A stretch of DNA of 64,000 nucleotides, taken from positions 51,067,632 through 51,131,631 of the forward strand of contig OX359246.1 of NCBI GenBank assembly GCA_947179485.1, written 5' to 3'. Both the position numbers and the translations under genes were made by a program. Below, in pieces: positions 1-13,600 of this stretch. The DNA is from Allacma fusca (lineage: Eukaryota > Arthropoda > Collembola > Symphypleona > Sminthuridae). The first letter of the stretch is position 1. Every line of letters starts with the position of its first letter. The notes under the pieces are model-generated. The model did not search any database. It was not told where the DNA came from and saw only the letters and a program-made list of their open reading frames with translations.

Positions 1-289
1 GGTTTCCTGAACTCGTCCGATTCTCCTTAAACTTTGGGAATACTATCGGGCAGTCTACCAAAGCTCAATTCTCGAATTTGAGTTGAATCGAAAAACTTTA
101 AAAATAGCGATAAAAATGTGTCGTTTCTGTGGTAACTTTTTCGGTTGTTCTCTGAACTCGTCCGATTCTCCTCAAACTTTGGCAATACATTCGGGCAGTA
201 TCCTAAAGCTTAATTTTCGAATTTGAGTTGAATCGAACAACTTTAAAAATAGCGATTAAAATGAAGTGTCGTTGCTCTGGTCACTTTTT

Positions 290-3200
290 CAAGGGTTTCC
301 TGAACTCGTCCGAATCCCATCAAACTTTGGGAATACACTCGGGCAGTCTGCCAAAGCTCAATTCTCGACTTTGAGTTGAATCGAAAAACTTTAAAAATAG
401 CGATAAAATGACGTGACGTTTCTGTGGTCACTTTTTCGGTTGTTTTCTGAACCGGTCCGAATCCCCTCAAACTTTGGGAATACACTCGGGCAGTCTGCCA
501 AAGCTCAATTCTCGAATTTGAGGTGAATCGAAAAACTTTAAAAATAGCGATAAAAATGACGTGTCGTTTCTGTGGTCACTTTTTCGGTTGTTTTCTGAAC
601 TCGTCCGATTCTCCTCAAACTTTGGGAATACACTCGGGCAGTCTGCCAAAGCTCAATTCTCGAATTTGAGGTGAATCGAAAAACTTTAAAAATAGCGATT
701 AAAATGAAGTGTCGTTGCTCTGGTCACTTTTTCAACGGTTTGCTGAACTCGTCCGATTCTCCTCAAACTTTGGGAATACATTCGGGCAGTATCCTAAAGC
801 TTAATTCTCGAATTTGAGTTGAATCGAAAAACTTTCAAAATAGCGATTAAAATGAAGTGTCGTTGCTCTAGTCACTTTTTTAAGGGTTTCCTGAACTCGT
901 CCGAATCCCCTCAAACTTGGGGATTGCACTCGGGCAGTCTGCCAAAGCTCAATTCTCGAATTTGAGTTGAATCGAAAAACTTTAAAAATAGCGATGAAAA
1001 TGACGTGCTGTTGCTCTGGTCACTTTTTCAAGGGTTTCCTGAACTCGTCCGATTCTCCTCAAACTTTGGCAATACACTCGGGCAGTCTGCCAAAGCTCAA
1101 TTCTCGATTTTGAGGTGAATCGAAAACCTTTAAAAATTGCGATGAAAATGACCATCGTTGCTCTGGTCACTTTTTTAAGGGTTTCCTGAACTCGTCCGAT
1201 TCTCCTTAAACTTTGGGAATACTATCGGGCAGTCTACCAAAGCTCAATTCTCGAATTTGAGGTGAATCGGAAAACTTTAAAAATAGCGATAAAAATGTGT
1301 CGTTTCTGTGGTAACTTTTTCGGTTGTTCTCTGAACTCGTCCGATTCTCCTCAAACTTTGGCAATACATTCGGGCAGTATCCTAAAGCTTAATTTTCGAA
1401 TTTGAGTTGAATCGAACAACTTTAAAAATAGCGATAAAAATGACGTGTCGTTTCTGTGGTCACTTTTTCGGTTGTTTTCTGAACTTGTCCGATTCTCCTC
1501 AAACTTTGGGAATACACTCGGGGAGTCTGCCAAAGCTCAATTCTCGAATTTGAGGTGAATCGAAAAACTTTAAAAATAGCGATAAAAATGACGTGTCGTT
1601 TCTGTGGTCACTTTTTCGGTTGTTTTCTGAACTCGTCCGATTCTCCTCAAACTTTGGGAATACACTCGGGCAGTCTGCCAAAGCTCAATTCTCGAATTTG
1701 AGGTGAATCGAAAAACTTTCAAAATAGCGATTAAAATGAAGTGTCGTTGCTCTGGTCACTTTTTCAACGGTTTGCTGAACTCGTCCGATTCTCCTCAAAC
1801 TTTGGGAATACATTCGGGCAGTATCCTAAAGCTTAATTCTCGAATTTGAGTTGAATCGAAAAACTTTCAAAATAGCGATTAAAATGAAGTGTCGTTGCTC
1901 TAGTCACTTTTTTAAGGGTTTCCTGAACTCGTCCGAATCCCATCAAACTTTGGGAATACACTCGGGCAGTCTGCCAAAGCTCAATTCTCGACTTTGAGTT
2001 GAATCGAAAAACTTTAAAAATAGCGATAAAATGACGTGACGTTTCTGTGGTCACTTTTTCGGTTGTTTTCTGAACCGGTCCGAATCCCCTCAAACTTTGG
2101 GAATACACTCGGGCAGTCTGCCAAAGCTCAATTCTCGAATTTGAGGTGAATCGAAAAACTTTAAAAATAGCGATAAAAATGACGTGTCGTTTCTGTGGTC
2201 ACTTTTTCGGTTGTTTTCTGAACTCGTCCGATTCTCCTCAAACTTTGGGAATACACTCGGGCAGTCTGCCAAAGCTCAATTCTCGAATTTGAGGTGAATC
2301 GAAAAACTTTAAAAATAGCGATTAAAATGAAGTGTCGTTGCTCTGGTCACTTTTTCAACGGTTTGCTGAACTCGTCCGATTCTCCTCAAACTTTGGGAAT
2401 ACATTCGGGCAGTATCCTAAAGCTTAATTCTCGAATTTGAGTTGAATCGAAAAACTTTCAAAATAGCGATTAAAATGAAGTGTCGTTGCTCTAGTCACTT
2501 TTTTAAGGGTTTCCTGAACTCGTCCGAATCCCCTCAAACTTGGGGATTGCACTCGGGCAGTCTGCCAAAGCTCAATTCTCGAATTTGAGTTGAATCGAAA
2601 AACTTTAAAAATAGCGATGAAAATGACGTGCTGTTGCTCTGGTCACTTTTTCAAGGGTTTCCTGAACTCGTCCGATTCTCCTCAAACTTTGGCAATACAC
2701 TCGGGCAGTCTGCCAAAGCTCAATTCTCGATTTTGAGGTGAATCGAAAACCTTTAAAAATTGCGATGAAAATGACCATCGTTGCTCTGGTCACTTTTTTA
2801 AGGGTTTCCTGAACTCGTCCGATTCTCCTTAAACTTTGGGAATACTATCGGGCAGTCTACCAAAGCTCAATTCTCGAATTTGAGGTGAATCGGAAAACTT
2901 TAAAAATAGCGATAAAAATGTGTCGTTTCTGTGGTAACTTTTTCGGTTGTTCTCTGAACTCGTCCGATTCTCCTCAAACTTTGGCAATACATTCGGGCAG
3001 TATCCTAAAGCTTAATTTTCGAATTTGAGTTGAATCGAACAACTTTAAAAATAGCGATAAAAATGACGTGTCGTTTCTGTGGTCACTTTTTCGGTTGTTT
3101 TCTGAACTTGTCCGATTCTCCTCAAACTTTGGGAATACACTCGGGGAGTCTGCCAAAGCTCAATTCTCGAATTTGAGGTGAATCGAAAAACTTTAAAAAT
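290..3200. repeat. Higher-order duplication in satellite A, offset 1,623 bp (11 monomers)
   Basis: The stretch from about 290 to 1,580 recurs at about 1,913 to 3,203. Shared landmarks lie exactly 1,623 bp apart: the CCCATCAAACTTTGGG monomer at about 300 and 1,923, and the TTTGAGGTGAATCGAAAACC variant near 1,110 and 2,733. The match ends near 1,580, where the first copy has GATAAAAATGACG and the second GATTAAAATGAAG. This is unequal exchange or segmental duplication within the array, recent enough that rare variants are shared. Confidence 0.85.
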
Positions 3201-4204
3201 AGCGATTAAAATGAAGTGTCGTTGCTCTGGTCACTTTTTCAAGGGTTTCCTGAACTCGTCCGAATCCCATCAAACTTTGGGAATACACTCGGGCAGTCTG
3301 CCAAAGCTCAATTCTCGAATTTGAGGTGAATCGAAAAACTTTCAAAATAGCGATTAAAATGAAGTGTCGTTGCTCTGGTCACTTTTTCAACGGTTTGCTG
3401 AACTCGTCCGATTCTCCTCAAACTTTGGGAATACATTCGGGCAGTATCCTAAAGCTTAATTCTCGAATTTGAGTTGAATCGAAAAACTTTCAAAATAGCG
3501 ATTAAAATGAAGTGTCGTTGCTCTAGTCACTTTTTTAAGGGTTTCCTGAACTCGTCCGAATCCCATCAAACTTTGGGAATACACTCGGGCAGTCTGCCAA
3601 AGCTCAATTCTCGACTTTGAGTTGAATCAAAAAACTTTAAAAATAGCGATGAAAATGACGTGCCATTGCTCTAGTCACTTTTTCAAGGGTTTCCTGAACT
3701 CGTCCGATTCTCCTCAAACTTTGGGAATACACTCGGGCAGTCTGCCAAAGCTCAATTCTCGAATTTGAGGTGAATCGAAAAACTTTAAAAATAGCGATTA
3801 AAATGAAGTGTCGTTGCTCTGGTCACTTTTTCAACGGTTTGCTGAACTCGTCCGATTCTCCTCAAACTTTGGGAATACATTCGGGCAGTATCCTAAAGCT
3901 TAATTCTCGAATTTGAGTTGAATCGAAAAACTTTAAAAATAGCGATGAAAATGACGTGCCGTTGCTCTAGTCACTTTTTTAAGGGTTTCCTGAACTCGTC
4001 CGATTCTCCTCAAACTTTGGGAATACTATCGGGCAGTCTGCTCAAGCTTAATTCTCGACTTTGAGGTGAATCGAAAAACTTTAAAAATAGCGATTAAAAT
4101 GAAGTGTCGTTGCTCTGGTCACTTTTTCAACGGTTTGCTGAACTCGTCCGATTCTCCTCAAACTTTGGGAATACACTCGGGCAGTCTGCCAAAGCTTAAT
4201 TCTC

Positions 4205-7200
4205 GAATTTGAGGTGAATCAAAAAACTTTAAAAATAGCGATGAAAATGAAGTGTCGTTGCTCTGGTCACTTTTTCAACGGTTTGCTGAACTCGTCCGAT
4301 TCTCCTCAAACTTTGGGAATACATTCGGGCAGTACCCTAAAGCTTAATTCTCGAATTTGAGTTGAATCGAAAAACTTTCAAAATAGCGATTAAAATGAAG
4401 TGTCGTTGCTCTAGTCACTTTTTTAAGGGTTTCCTGAACTCGTCCGAATCTCCTAAAACTTTGGGAATACACTCGGGCAGTCTGCCAAAGCTCAATTCTC
4501 GAATTTGAGGTGAATCAAAAAACTTTAAAAATAGCGATGAAAATGACGTGCTGTTGCTCTGGTCACTTTTTCAAGGGTTTCCTGAACTCGTCCGATTCTC
4601 CTCAAACTTTGGCAATACACTCAGGCAGTCTGCCAAAGCTCAATTCTCGATTTTGAGGTGAATCGAAAACCTTTAAAAACTGCGATGAAAATGACCATCG
4701 TTGCTCTGGTCACTTTTTCAAGGGTTTCCTGAACTCGTCCGAATCCCATCAAACTTTGGGAATACACTCGGGCAGTCTGCCAAAGCTCAATTCTCGACTT
4801 TGAGTTGAATCGAAAAACTTTAAAAATAGCGATAAAATGACGTGACGTTTCTGTGGTCACTTTTTCGGTTGTTTTCTGAACCGGTCCGAATCCCCTCAAA
4901 CTTTGGGAATACACTCGGGCAGTCTGCCAAAGCTCAATTCTCGAATTTGAGGTGAATCGAAAAACTTTAAAAATAGCGATAAAAATGACGTGTCGTTTCT
5001 GTGGTCACTTTTTCGGTTGTTTTCTGAACTCGTCCGATTCTCCTCAAACTTTGGGAATACACTCGGGCAGTCTGCCAAAGCTCAATTCTCGAATTTGAGG
5101 TGAATCGAAAAACTTTAAAAATAGCGATTAAAATGAAGTGTCGTTGCTCTGGTCACTTTTTCGACGGTTTGCTGAACTCGTCCGATTCTCCTCAAACTTT
5201 GGGAATACATTCGGGCAGTATCCTAAAGCTTAATTCTCGAATTTGAGTTGAATCGAAAAACTTTCAAAATAGCGATTAAAATGAAGTGTCGTTGCTCTAG
5301 TCACTTTTTTAAGGGTTTCCTGAACTCGTCCGAATCCCCTCAAACTTTGGGATTGCACTCGGGCAGTCTGCCAAAGCTCAATTCTCGAATTTGAGTTGAA
5401 TCGAAAAACTTTAAAAATAGCGATGAAAATGACGTGCTGTTGCTCTGGTCACTTTTTCAAGGGTTTCCTGAACTCGTCCGATTCTCCTCAAACTTTGGCA
5501 ACACACTCGGGCAGTCTGCCAAAGCTCAATTCTCGATTTTGAGGTGAATCGAAAACCTTTAAAAATTGCGATGAAAATGACCATCGTTGCTCTGGTCACT
5601 TTTTTAAGGGTTTCCTGAACTCGTCCGATTCTCCTTAAACTTTGGGAATACTATCGGGCAGTCTACCAAAGCTCAATTCTCGAATTTGAGGTGAATCGAA
5701 AAACTTTAAAAATAGCGATAAAAATGTGTCGTTTCTGTGGTAACTTTTTCGGTTGTTCTCTGAACTCGTCCGATTCTCCTCAAACTTTGGCAATACATTC
5801 GGGCAGTATCCTAAAGCTTAATTTTCGAATTTGAGTTGAATCGAACAACTTGAAAAATAGCGATTAAAATGAAGTGTCGTTGCTCTGGTCACTTTTTCAA
5901 GGGTTTCCTGAACTCGTCCGAATCCCATCAAACTTTGGGAATACACTCGGGCAGTCTGCCAAAGCTCAATTCTCGACTTTGAGTTGAATCGAAAAACTTT
6001 AAAAATAGCGATAAAATGACGTGTCGTTTCTGTGGTCACTTTTTCGGTTGTTTTCTGAACCTGTCCGAATCCCCTCAAACTTTGGGAATACACTCGGGCA
6101 GTCTGCCAAAGCTCAATTCTCGAATTTGAGGTGAATCAAAAAACTTTAAAAATAGCGATGAAAATGAAGTGTCGTTGCTCTGGTCACTTTTTCAACGGTT
6201 TGCTGAACTCGTCCGATTCTCCTCAAACTTTGGGAATACATTCGGGCAGTACCCTAAAGCTTAATTCTCGAATTTGAGTTGAATCGAAAAACTTTCAAAA
6301 TAGCGATTAAAATGAAGTGTCGTTGCTCTAGTCACTTTTTTAAGGGTTTCCTGAACTCGTCCGAATCTCCTAAAACTTTGGGAATACACTCGGGCAGTCT
6401 GCCAAAGCTCAATTCTCGAATTTGAGGTGAATCAAAAAACTTTAAAAATAGCGATGAAAATGACGTGCTGTTGCTCTGGTCACTTTTTCAAGGGTTTCCT
6501 GAACTCGTCCGATTCTCCTCAAACTTTGGCAATACACTCAGGCAGTCTGCCAAAGCTCAATTCTCGATTTTGAGGTGAATCGAAAACCTTTAAAAACTGC
6601 GATGAAAATGACCATCGTTGCTCTGGTCACTTTTTCAAGGGTTTCCTGAACTCGTCCGAATCCCATCAAACTTTGGGAATACACTCGGGCAGTCTGCCAA
6701 AGCTCAATTCTCGACTTTGAGTTGAATCGAAAAACTTTAAAAATAGCGATAAAATGACGTGACGTTTCTGTGGTCACTTTTTCGGTTGTTTTCTGAACCG
6801 GTCCGAATCCCCTCAAACTTTGGGAATACACTCGGGCAGTCTGCCAAAGCTCAATTCTCGAATTTGAGGTGAATCGAAAAACTTTAAAAATAGCGATAAA
6901 AATGACGTGTCGTTTCTGTGGTCACTTTTTCGGTTGTTTTCTGAACTCGTCCGATTCTCCTCAAACTTTGGGAATACACTCGGGCAGTCTGCCAAAGCTC
7001 AATTCTCGAATTTGAGGTGAATCGAAAAACTTTAAAAATAGCGATTAAAATGAAGTGTCGTTGCTCTGGTCACTTTTTCGACGGTTTGCTGAACTCGTCC
7101 GATTCTCCTCAAACTTTGGGAATACATTCGGGCAGTATCCTAAAGCTTAATTCTCGAATTTGAGTTGAATCGAAAAACTTTCAAAATAGCGATTAAAATG

Positions 7201-8053
7201 AAGTGTCGTTGCTCTAGTCACTTTTTTAAGGGTTTCCTGAACTCGTCCGAATCCCCTCAAACTTTGGGATTGCACTCGGGCAGTCTGCCAAAGCTCAATT
7301 CTCGAATTTGAGTTGAATCGAAAAACTTTAAAAATAGCGATGAAAATGACGTGCTGTTGCTCTGGTCACTTTTTCAAGGGTTTCCTGAACTCGTCCGATT
7401 CTCCTCAAACTTTGGCAACACACTCGGGCAGTCTGCCAAAGCTCAATTCTCGATTTTGAGGTGAATCGAAAACCTTTAAAAATTGCGATGAAAATGACCA
7501 TCGTTGCTCTGGTCACTTTTTTAAGGGTTTCCTGAACTCGTCCGATTCTCCTTAAACTTTGGGAATACTATCGGGCAGTCTACCAAAGCTCAATTCTCGA
7601 ATTTGAGGTGAATCGAAAAACTTTAAAAATAGCGATAAAAATGTGTCGTTTCTGTGGTAACTTTTTCGGTTGTTCTCTGAACTCGTCCGATTCTCCTCAA
7701 ACTTTGGCAATACATTCGGGCAGTATCCTAAAGCTTAATTTTCGAATTTGAGTTGAATCGAACAACTTGAAAAATAGCGATTAAAATGAAGTGTCGTTGC
7801 TCTGGTCACTTTTTCAAGGGTTTCCTGAACTCGTCCGAATCCCATCAAACTTTGGGAATACACTCGGGCAGTCTGCCAAAGCTCAATTCTCGACTTTGAG
7901 TTGAATCGAAAAACTTTAAAAATAGCGATAAAATGACGTGTCGTTTCTGTGGTCACTTTTTCGGTTGTTTTCTGAACCTGTCCGAATCCCCTCAAACTTT
8001 GGGAATACACTCGGGCAGTCTGCCAAAGCTCAATTCTCGAATTTGAGGTGAAT
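4205..8053. repeat. Tandem duplication of a 1,917-bp, 13-monomer block (4,205-6,121 and 6,122-8,053)
   Basis: Rare variants recur at an offset of exactly 1,917 bp: AGTACCCTAAAGC (near 4,332 and 6,249), CACTCAGGCAG (4,618 and 6,535), AAAAACTGCGATG (4,675 and 6,592), TTTTTCGACGG (5,158 and 7,075), GCAACACACTCGG (5,499 and 7,416) and ACAACTTGAAAAATAG (5,845 and 7,762). I saw no difference between the copies by eye. They diverge only at the edges (near 4,200 and at 6,137 versus 8,054). This is either a very recent duplication or an assembly duplication. Confidence 0.88.
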
Positions 8054-8535
8054 CGAAAAACTTTCAAAATAGCGATTAAAATGAAGTGTCGTTGCTCTGG
8101 TCACTTTTTCAACGGTTTGCTGAACTCGTCCGATTCTCCTCAAACTTTGGGAATACATTCGGGCAGTATCCTAAAGCTTAATTCTCGAATTTGAGTTGAA
8201 TCGAAAAACTTTCAAAATAGCGATTAAAATGAAGTGTCGTTGCTCTAGTCACTTTTTTAAAGGTTTCCTGAACTCGTCCGAATCCCATCAAACTTTGGGA
8301 ATACACTCGGGCAGTCTGCCAAAGCTCAATTCTCGACTTTGAGTTGAATCAAAAAACTTTAAAAATAGCGATGAAAATGACGTGCCATTGCTCTAGTCAC
8401 TTTTTCAAGGGTTTCCTGAACTCGTCCGATTCTCCTCAAACTTTGGCAATACACTCGGGCAGTCTGCCAAAGCTCAATTCTCGAATTTGAGGTGAATCGA
8501 AAAACTTTAAAAATAGCGATTAAAATGAAGTGTCG

Positions 8536-10015
8536 TTGCTCTGGTCACTTTTTCAACGGTTTGCTGAACTCGTCCGATTCTCCTCAAACTTTGGGAATAC
8601 ATTCGGGCAGTATCCTAAAGCTTAATTCTCGAATTTGAGTTGAATCGAAAAACTTTAAAAATAGCGATGAAAATGACGTGCCGTTGCTCTAGTCACTTTT
8701 TTAAGGGTTTCCTGAACTCGTCCGATTCTCCTCAAACTTTGGGAATACTATCGGGCAGTCTGCTCAAGCTTAATTCTCGACTTTGAGGTGAATCGAAAAA
8801 CTTTAAAAATAGCGATTAAAATGAAGTGTCGTTGCTCTGGTCACTTTTTCAACGGTTTGCTGAACTCGTCCGATTCTCCTCAAACTTTGGGAATACACTC
8901 AGGCAGTCTGCCAAAGCTTAATTCTCGACTTTGAGGTGAATCGAAAAACTTTAAAAATAGCGATTAAAATGAAGTGTCGTTGCTCTGGTCACTTTTTCAA
9001 CGGTTTGCTGAACTCGTCCGATTCTCCTCAAACTTTGGGAATACACTCAGGCAGTCTGCCAAAGCTTAATTCTCGAATTTGAGGTGAATCAAAAAACTTT
9101 AAAAATAGCGATGAAAATGAAGTGTCGTTGCTCTGGTCACTTTTTCAACGGTTTGCTGAACTCGTCCGATTCTCCTCAAACTTTGGGAATACATTCGGGC
9201 AGTATCCTAAAGCTTAATTCTCGAATTTGAGTTGAATCGAAAAACTTTCAAAATAGCGATTAAAATGAAGTGTCGTTGCTCTGGTCACTTTTTCAACGGT
9301 TTGCTGAACTCGTCCGATTCTCCTCAAACTTTGGGAATACATTCGGGCAGTATCCTAAAGCTTAATTCTCGAATTTGAGTTGAATCGAAAAACTTTAAAA
9401 ATAGCGATGAAAATGACGTGCCGTTGCTCTAGTCACTTTTTTAAGGGTTTCCTGAACTCGTCCGATTCTCCTCAAACTTTGGGAATACTATCGGGCAGTC
9501 TGCTCAAGCTTAATTCTCGACTTTGAGGTGAATCGAAAAACTTTAAAAATAGCGATTAAAATGAAGTGTCGTTGCTCTGGTCACTTTTTCAACGGTTTGC
9601 TGAACTCGTCCGATTCTCCTCAAACTTTGGGAATACACTCAGGCAGTCTGCCAAAGCTTAATTCTCGACTTTGAGGTGAATCGAAAAACTTTAAAAATAG
9701 CGATTAAAATGAAGTGTCGTTGCTCTGGTCACTTTTTCAACGGTTTGCTGAACTCGTCCGATTCTCCTCAAACTTTGGGAATACACTCAGGCAGTCTGCC
9801 AAAGCTTAATTCTCGAATTTGAGGTGAATCAAAAAACTTTAAAAATAGCGATGAAAATGAAGTGTCGTTGCTCTGGTCACTTTTTCAACGGTTTGCTGAA
9901 CTCGTCCGATTCTCCTCAAACTTTGGGAATACATTCGGGCAGTATCCTAAAGCTTAATTCTCGAATTTGAGTTGAATCGAAAAACTTTCAAAATAGCGAT
10001 TAAAATGAAGTGTCG
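8536..10015. repeat. Tandem duplication of a 740-bp, 5-monomer block
   Basis: The rare monomer with TACTATCGGGCAGTCTGCTCAAGC occurs at about 8,747 and again 740 bp later at about 9,487. The following monomers with CACTCAGGCAG and TTTGAGGTGAATCAAAAAAC keep the same offset. The match ends near 9,276 versus 10,016, where the next monomer subtype differs. This shows that exchange in this array also operates on blocks as short as five monomers. Confidence 0.8.
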
Positions 10016-10699
10016 TTGCTCTAGTCACTTTTTTAAGGGTTTCCTGAACTCGTCCGAATCTCCTAAAACTTTGGGAATACACTCGGGCAGTATGCCAAAG
10101 CTCAATTCTCGAATTTGAGGTGAATCAAAAAACTTTAAAAATAGCGATAAAAATGACGTGCTGTTGCTCTGGTCACTTTTTCAAGGGTTTCCTGAACTCG
10201 TCCGATTCTCCTCAAACTTTGGCAATACACTCAGGCAGTCTGCCAAAGCTCAATTCTCGATTTTGAGGTGAATCGAAAAACTTTAAAAATAGCGATAAAA
10301 ATGTGTCGTTTCTGTGGTAACTTTTTCGGTTGTTCTCTGAACTCGTCCGATTCTCCTCAAACTTCGGCAATACATTCGGGCAGTATCCTAAAGCTTAATT
10401 TTCGAATTTGAGTTGAATCGAACAACTTTAAAAATAGCGATTAAAATGAAGTGTCGTTGCTCTGGTCACTTTTTCAAGGGTTTCCTGAACTCGTCCGAAT
10501 CCCATCAAACTTTGGGAATACACTCGGGCAGTCTGCCAAAGCTCAATTCTCGACTTTGAATTGAATCGAAAAACTTTAAAAATAGCGATAAAATGACGTG
10601 TCGTTTCTGTGGTCACTTTTTCGGTTGTTTTCTGAACCGGTCCGAATCCCCTCAAACTTTGGGAATACACTCGGGCAGTCTGCCAAAGCTCAATTCTCG

Positions 10700-13600
10700 A
10701 ATTTGAGGTGAATCGAAAAACTTTAAAAATAGCGATTAAAATGAAGTGTCGTTGCTCTGGTCACTTTTTCAACGGTTTGCTGAACTCGTCCGATTCTCCT
10801 CAAACTTTGGGAATACATTCGGGCAGTATCCTAAAGCTTAATTCTCGAATTTGAGTTGAATCGAAAAACTTTCAAAATAGCGATTAAAATGAAGTGTCGT
10901 TGCTCTAGTCACTTTTTTAAGGGTTTCCTGAACTCGTCCGAATCCCCTCAAACTTTGGGATTGCACTCGGGCAGTCTGCCAAAGCTCAATTCTCGAATTT
11001 GAGTTGAATCGAAAAACTTTAAAAATAGCGATGAAAATGACGTGCTGTTGCTCTGGTCACTTTTTCAAGGGTTTCCTGAACTCGTCCGATTCTCCTCAAA
11101 CTTTGGCAATACACTCGGGCAGTCTGCCAAAGCTCAATTCTCGATTTTGAGGTGAATCGAAAACCTTTAAAAATTGCGATGAAAATGACCATCGTTGCTC
11201 TGGTCACTTTTTTAAGGGTTTCCTGAACTCGTCCGATTCTCCTTAAACTTTGGGAATACTATCGGGCAGTCTACCAAAGCTCAATTCTCGAATTTGAGGT
11301 GAATCGAAAAACTTTAAAAATAGCGATAAAAATGTGTCGTTTCTGTGGTAACTTTTTCGGTTGTTCTCTGAACTCGTCCGATTCTCCTCAAACTTTGGCA
11401 ATACACTCGGGCAGTCTGCCAAAGCTCAATTCTCGAATTTGAGTTGAATCGAACAACTTTAAAAATAGCGATTAAAATGAAGTGTCGTTGCTCTGGTCAC
11501 TTTTTCAAGGGTTTCCTGAACTCGTCCGAATCCCATCAAACTTTGGGAATACACTCGGGGAGTCTGCCAAAGCTCAATTCTCGAATTTGAGGTCAATCGA
11601 AAAACTTTAAAAATAGCGATAAAAATGACGTGTCGTTTCTGTGGTCACTTTTTCGGTTGTTTTCTGAACTCGTCCGATTCTCCTCAAACTTTGGGAATAC
11701 ACTCGGGCAGTCTGCCAAAGCTCAATTCTCGAATTTGAGGTGAATCGAAAAACTTTAAAAATAGCGATTAAAATGAAGTGTCGTTGCTCTGGTCACTTTT
11801 TCAACGGTTTGCTGAACTCGTCCGATTCTCCTCAAACTTTGGGAATACATTCGGGCAGTATCCTAAAGCTTAATTCTCGAATTTGAGTTGAATCGAAAAA
11901 CTTTAAAAATAGCGATTAAAATGAAGTGTCGTTGCTCTGGTCACTTTTTCAAGGGTTTCCTGAACTCGTCCGAATCCCATCAAACTTTGGGAATACACTC
12001 GGGGAGTCTGCCAAAGCTCAATTCTCGAATTTGAGGTGAATCGAAAAACTTTAAAAATAGCGATTAAAATGAAGTGTCGTTGCTCTGGTCACTTTTTCAA
12101 CGGTTTGCTGAACTCGTCCGATTCTCCTCAAACTTTGGGAATACATTCGGGCAGTATCCTAAAGCTTAATTCTCGAATTTGAGTTGAATCGAAAAACTTT
12201 CAAAATAGCGATTAAAATGAAGTGTCGTTGCTCTAGTCACTTTTTTAAGGGTTTCCTGAACTCGTCCGAATCCCCTCAAACTTTGGGATTGCACTCGGGC
12301 AGTCTGCCAAAGCTCAATTCTCGAATTTGAGTTGAATCGAAAAACTTTAAAAATAGCGATGAAAATGACGTGCTGTTGCTCTGGTCACTTTTTCAAGGGT
12401 TTCCTGAACTCGTCCGATTCTCCTCAAACTTTGGCAATACACTCGGGCAGTCTGCCAAAGCTCAATTCTCGATTTTGAGGTGAATCGAAAACCTTTAAAA
12501 ATTGCGATGAAAATGACCATCGTTGCTCTGGTCACTTTTTTAAGGGTTTCCTGAACTCGTCCGATTCTCCTTAAACTTTGGGAATACTATCGGGCAGTCT
12601 ACCAAAGCTCAATTCTCGAATTTGAGGTGAATCGAAAAACTTTAAAAATAGCGATAAAAATGTGTCGTTTCTGTGGTAACTTTTTCGGTTGTTCTCTGAA
12701 CTCGTCCGATTCTCCTCAAACTTTGGCAATACACTCGGGCAGTCTGCCAAAGCTCAATTCTCGAATTTGAGTTGAATCGAACAACTTTAAAAATAGCGAT
12801 TAAAATGAAGTGTCGTTGCTCTGGTCACTTTTTCAAGGGTTTCCTGAACTCGTCCGAATCCCATCAAACTTTGGGAATACACTCGGGGAGTCTGCCAAAG
12901 CTCAATTCTCGAATTTGAGGTCAATCGAAAAACTTTAAAAATAGCGATAAAAATGACGTGTCGTTTCTGTGGTCACTTTTTCGGTTGTTCTCTGAACTCG
13001 TCCGATTCTCCTCAAACTTTGGCAATACACTCGGGCAGTCTGCCAAAGCTCAATTCTCGAATTTGAGTTGAATCGAACAACTTTAAAAATAGCGATTAAA
13101 ATGAAGTGTCGTTGCTCTGGTCACTTTTTCAAGGGTTTCCTGAACTCGTCCGAATCCCATCAAACTTTGGGAATACACTCGGGGAGTCTGCCAAAGCTCA
13201 ATTCTCGAATTTGAGGTCAATCGAAAAACTTTAAAAATAGCGATAAAAATGACGTGTCGTTTCTGTGGTCACTTTTTCGGTTGTTTTCTGAACTCGTCCG
13301 ATTCTCCTCAAACTTTGGGAATACACTCGGGCAGTCTGCCAAAGCTCAATTCTCGAATTTGAGGTGAATCGAAAAACTTTAAAAATAGCGATTAAAATGA
13401 AGTGTCGTTGCTCTGGTCACTTTTTCAACGGTTTGCTGAACTCGTCCGATTCTCCTCAAACTTTGGGAATACATTCGGGCAGTATCCTAAAGCTTAATTC
13501 TCGAATTTGAGTTGAATCGAAAAACTTTAAAAATAGCGATTAAAATGAAGTGTCGTTGCTCTGGTCACTTTTTCAAGGGTTTCCTGAACTCGTCCGAATC

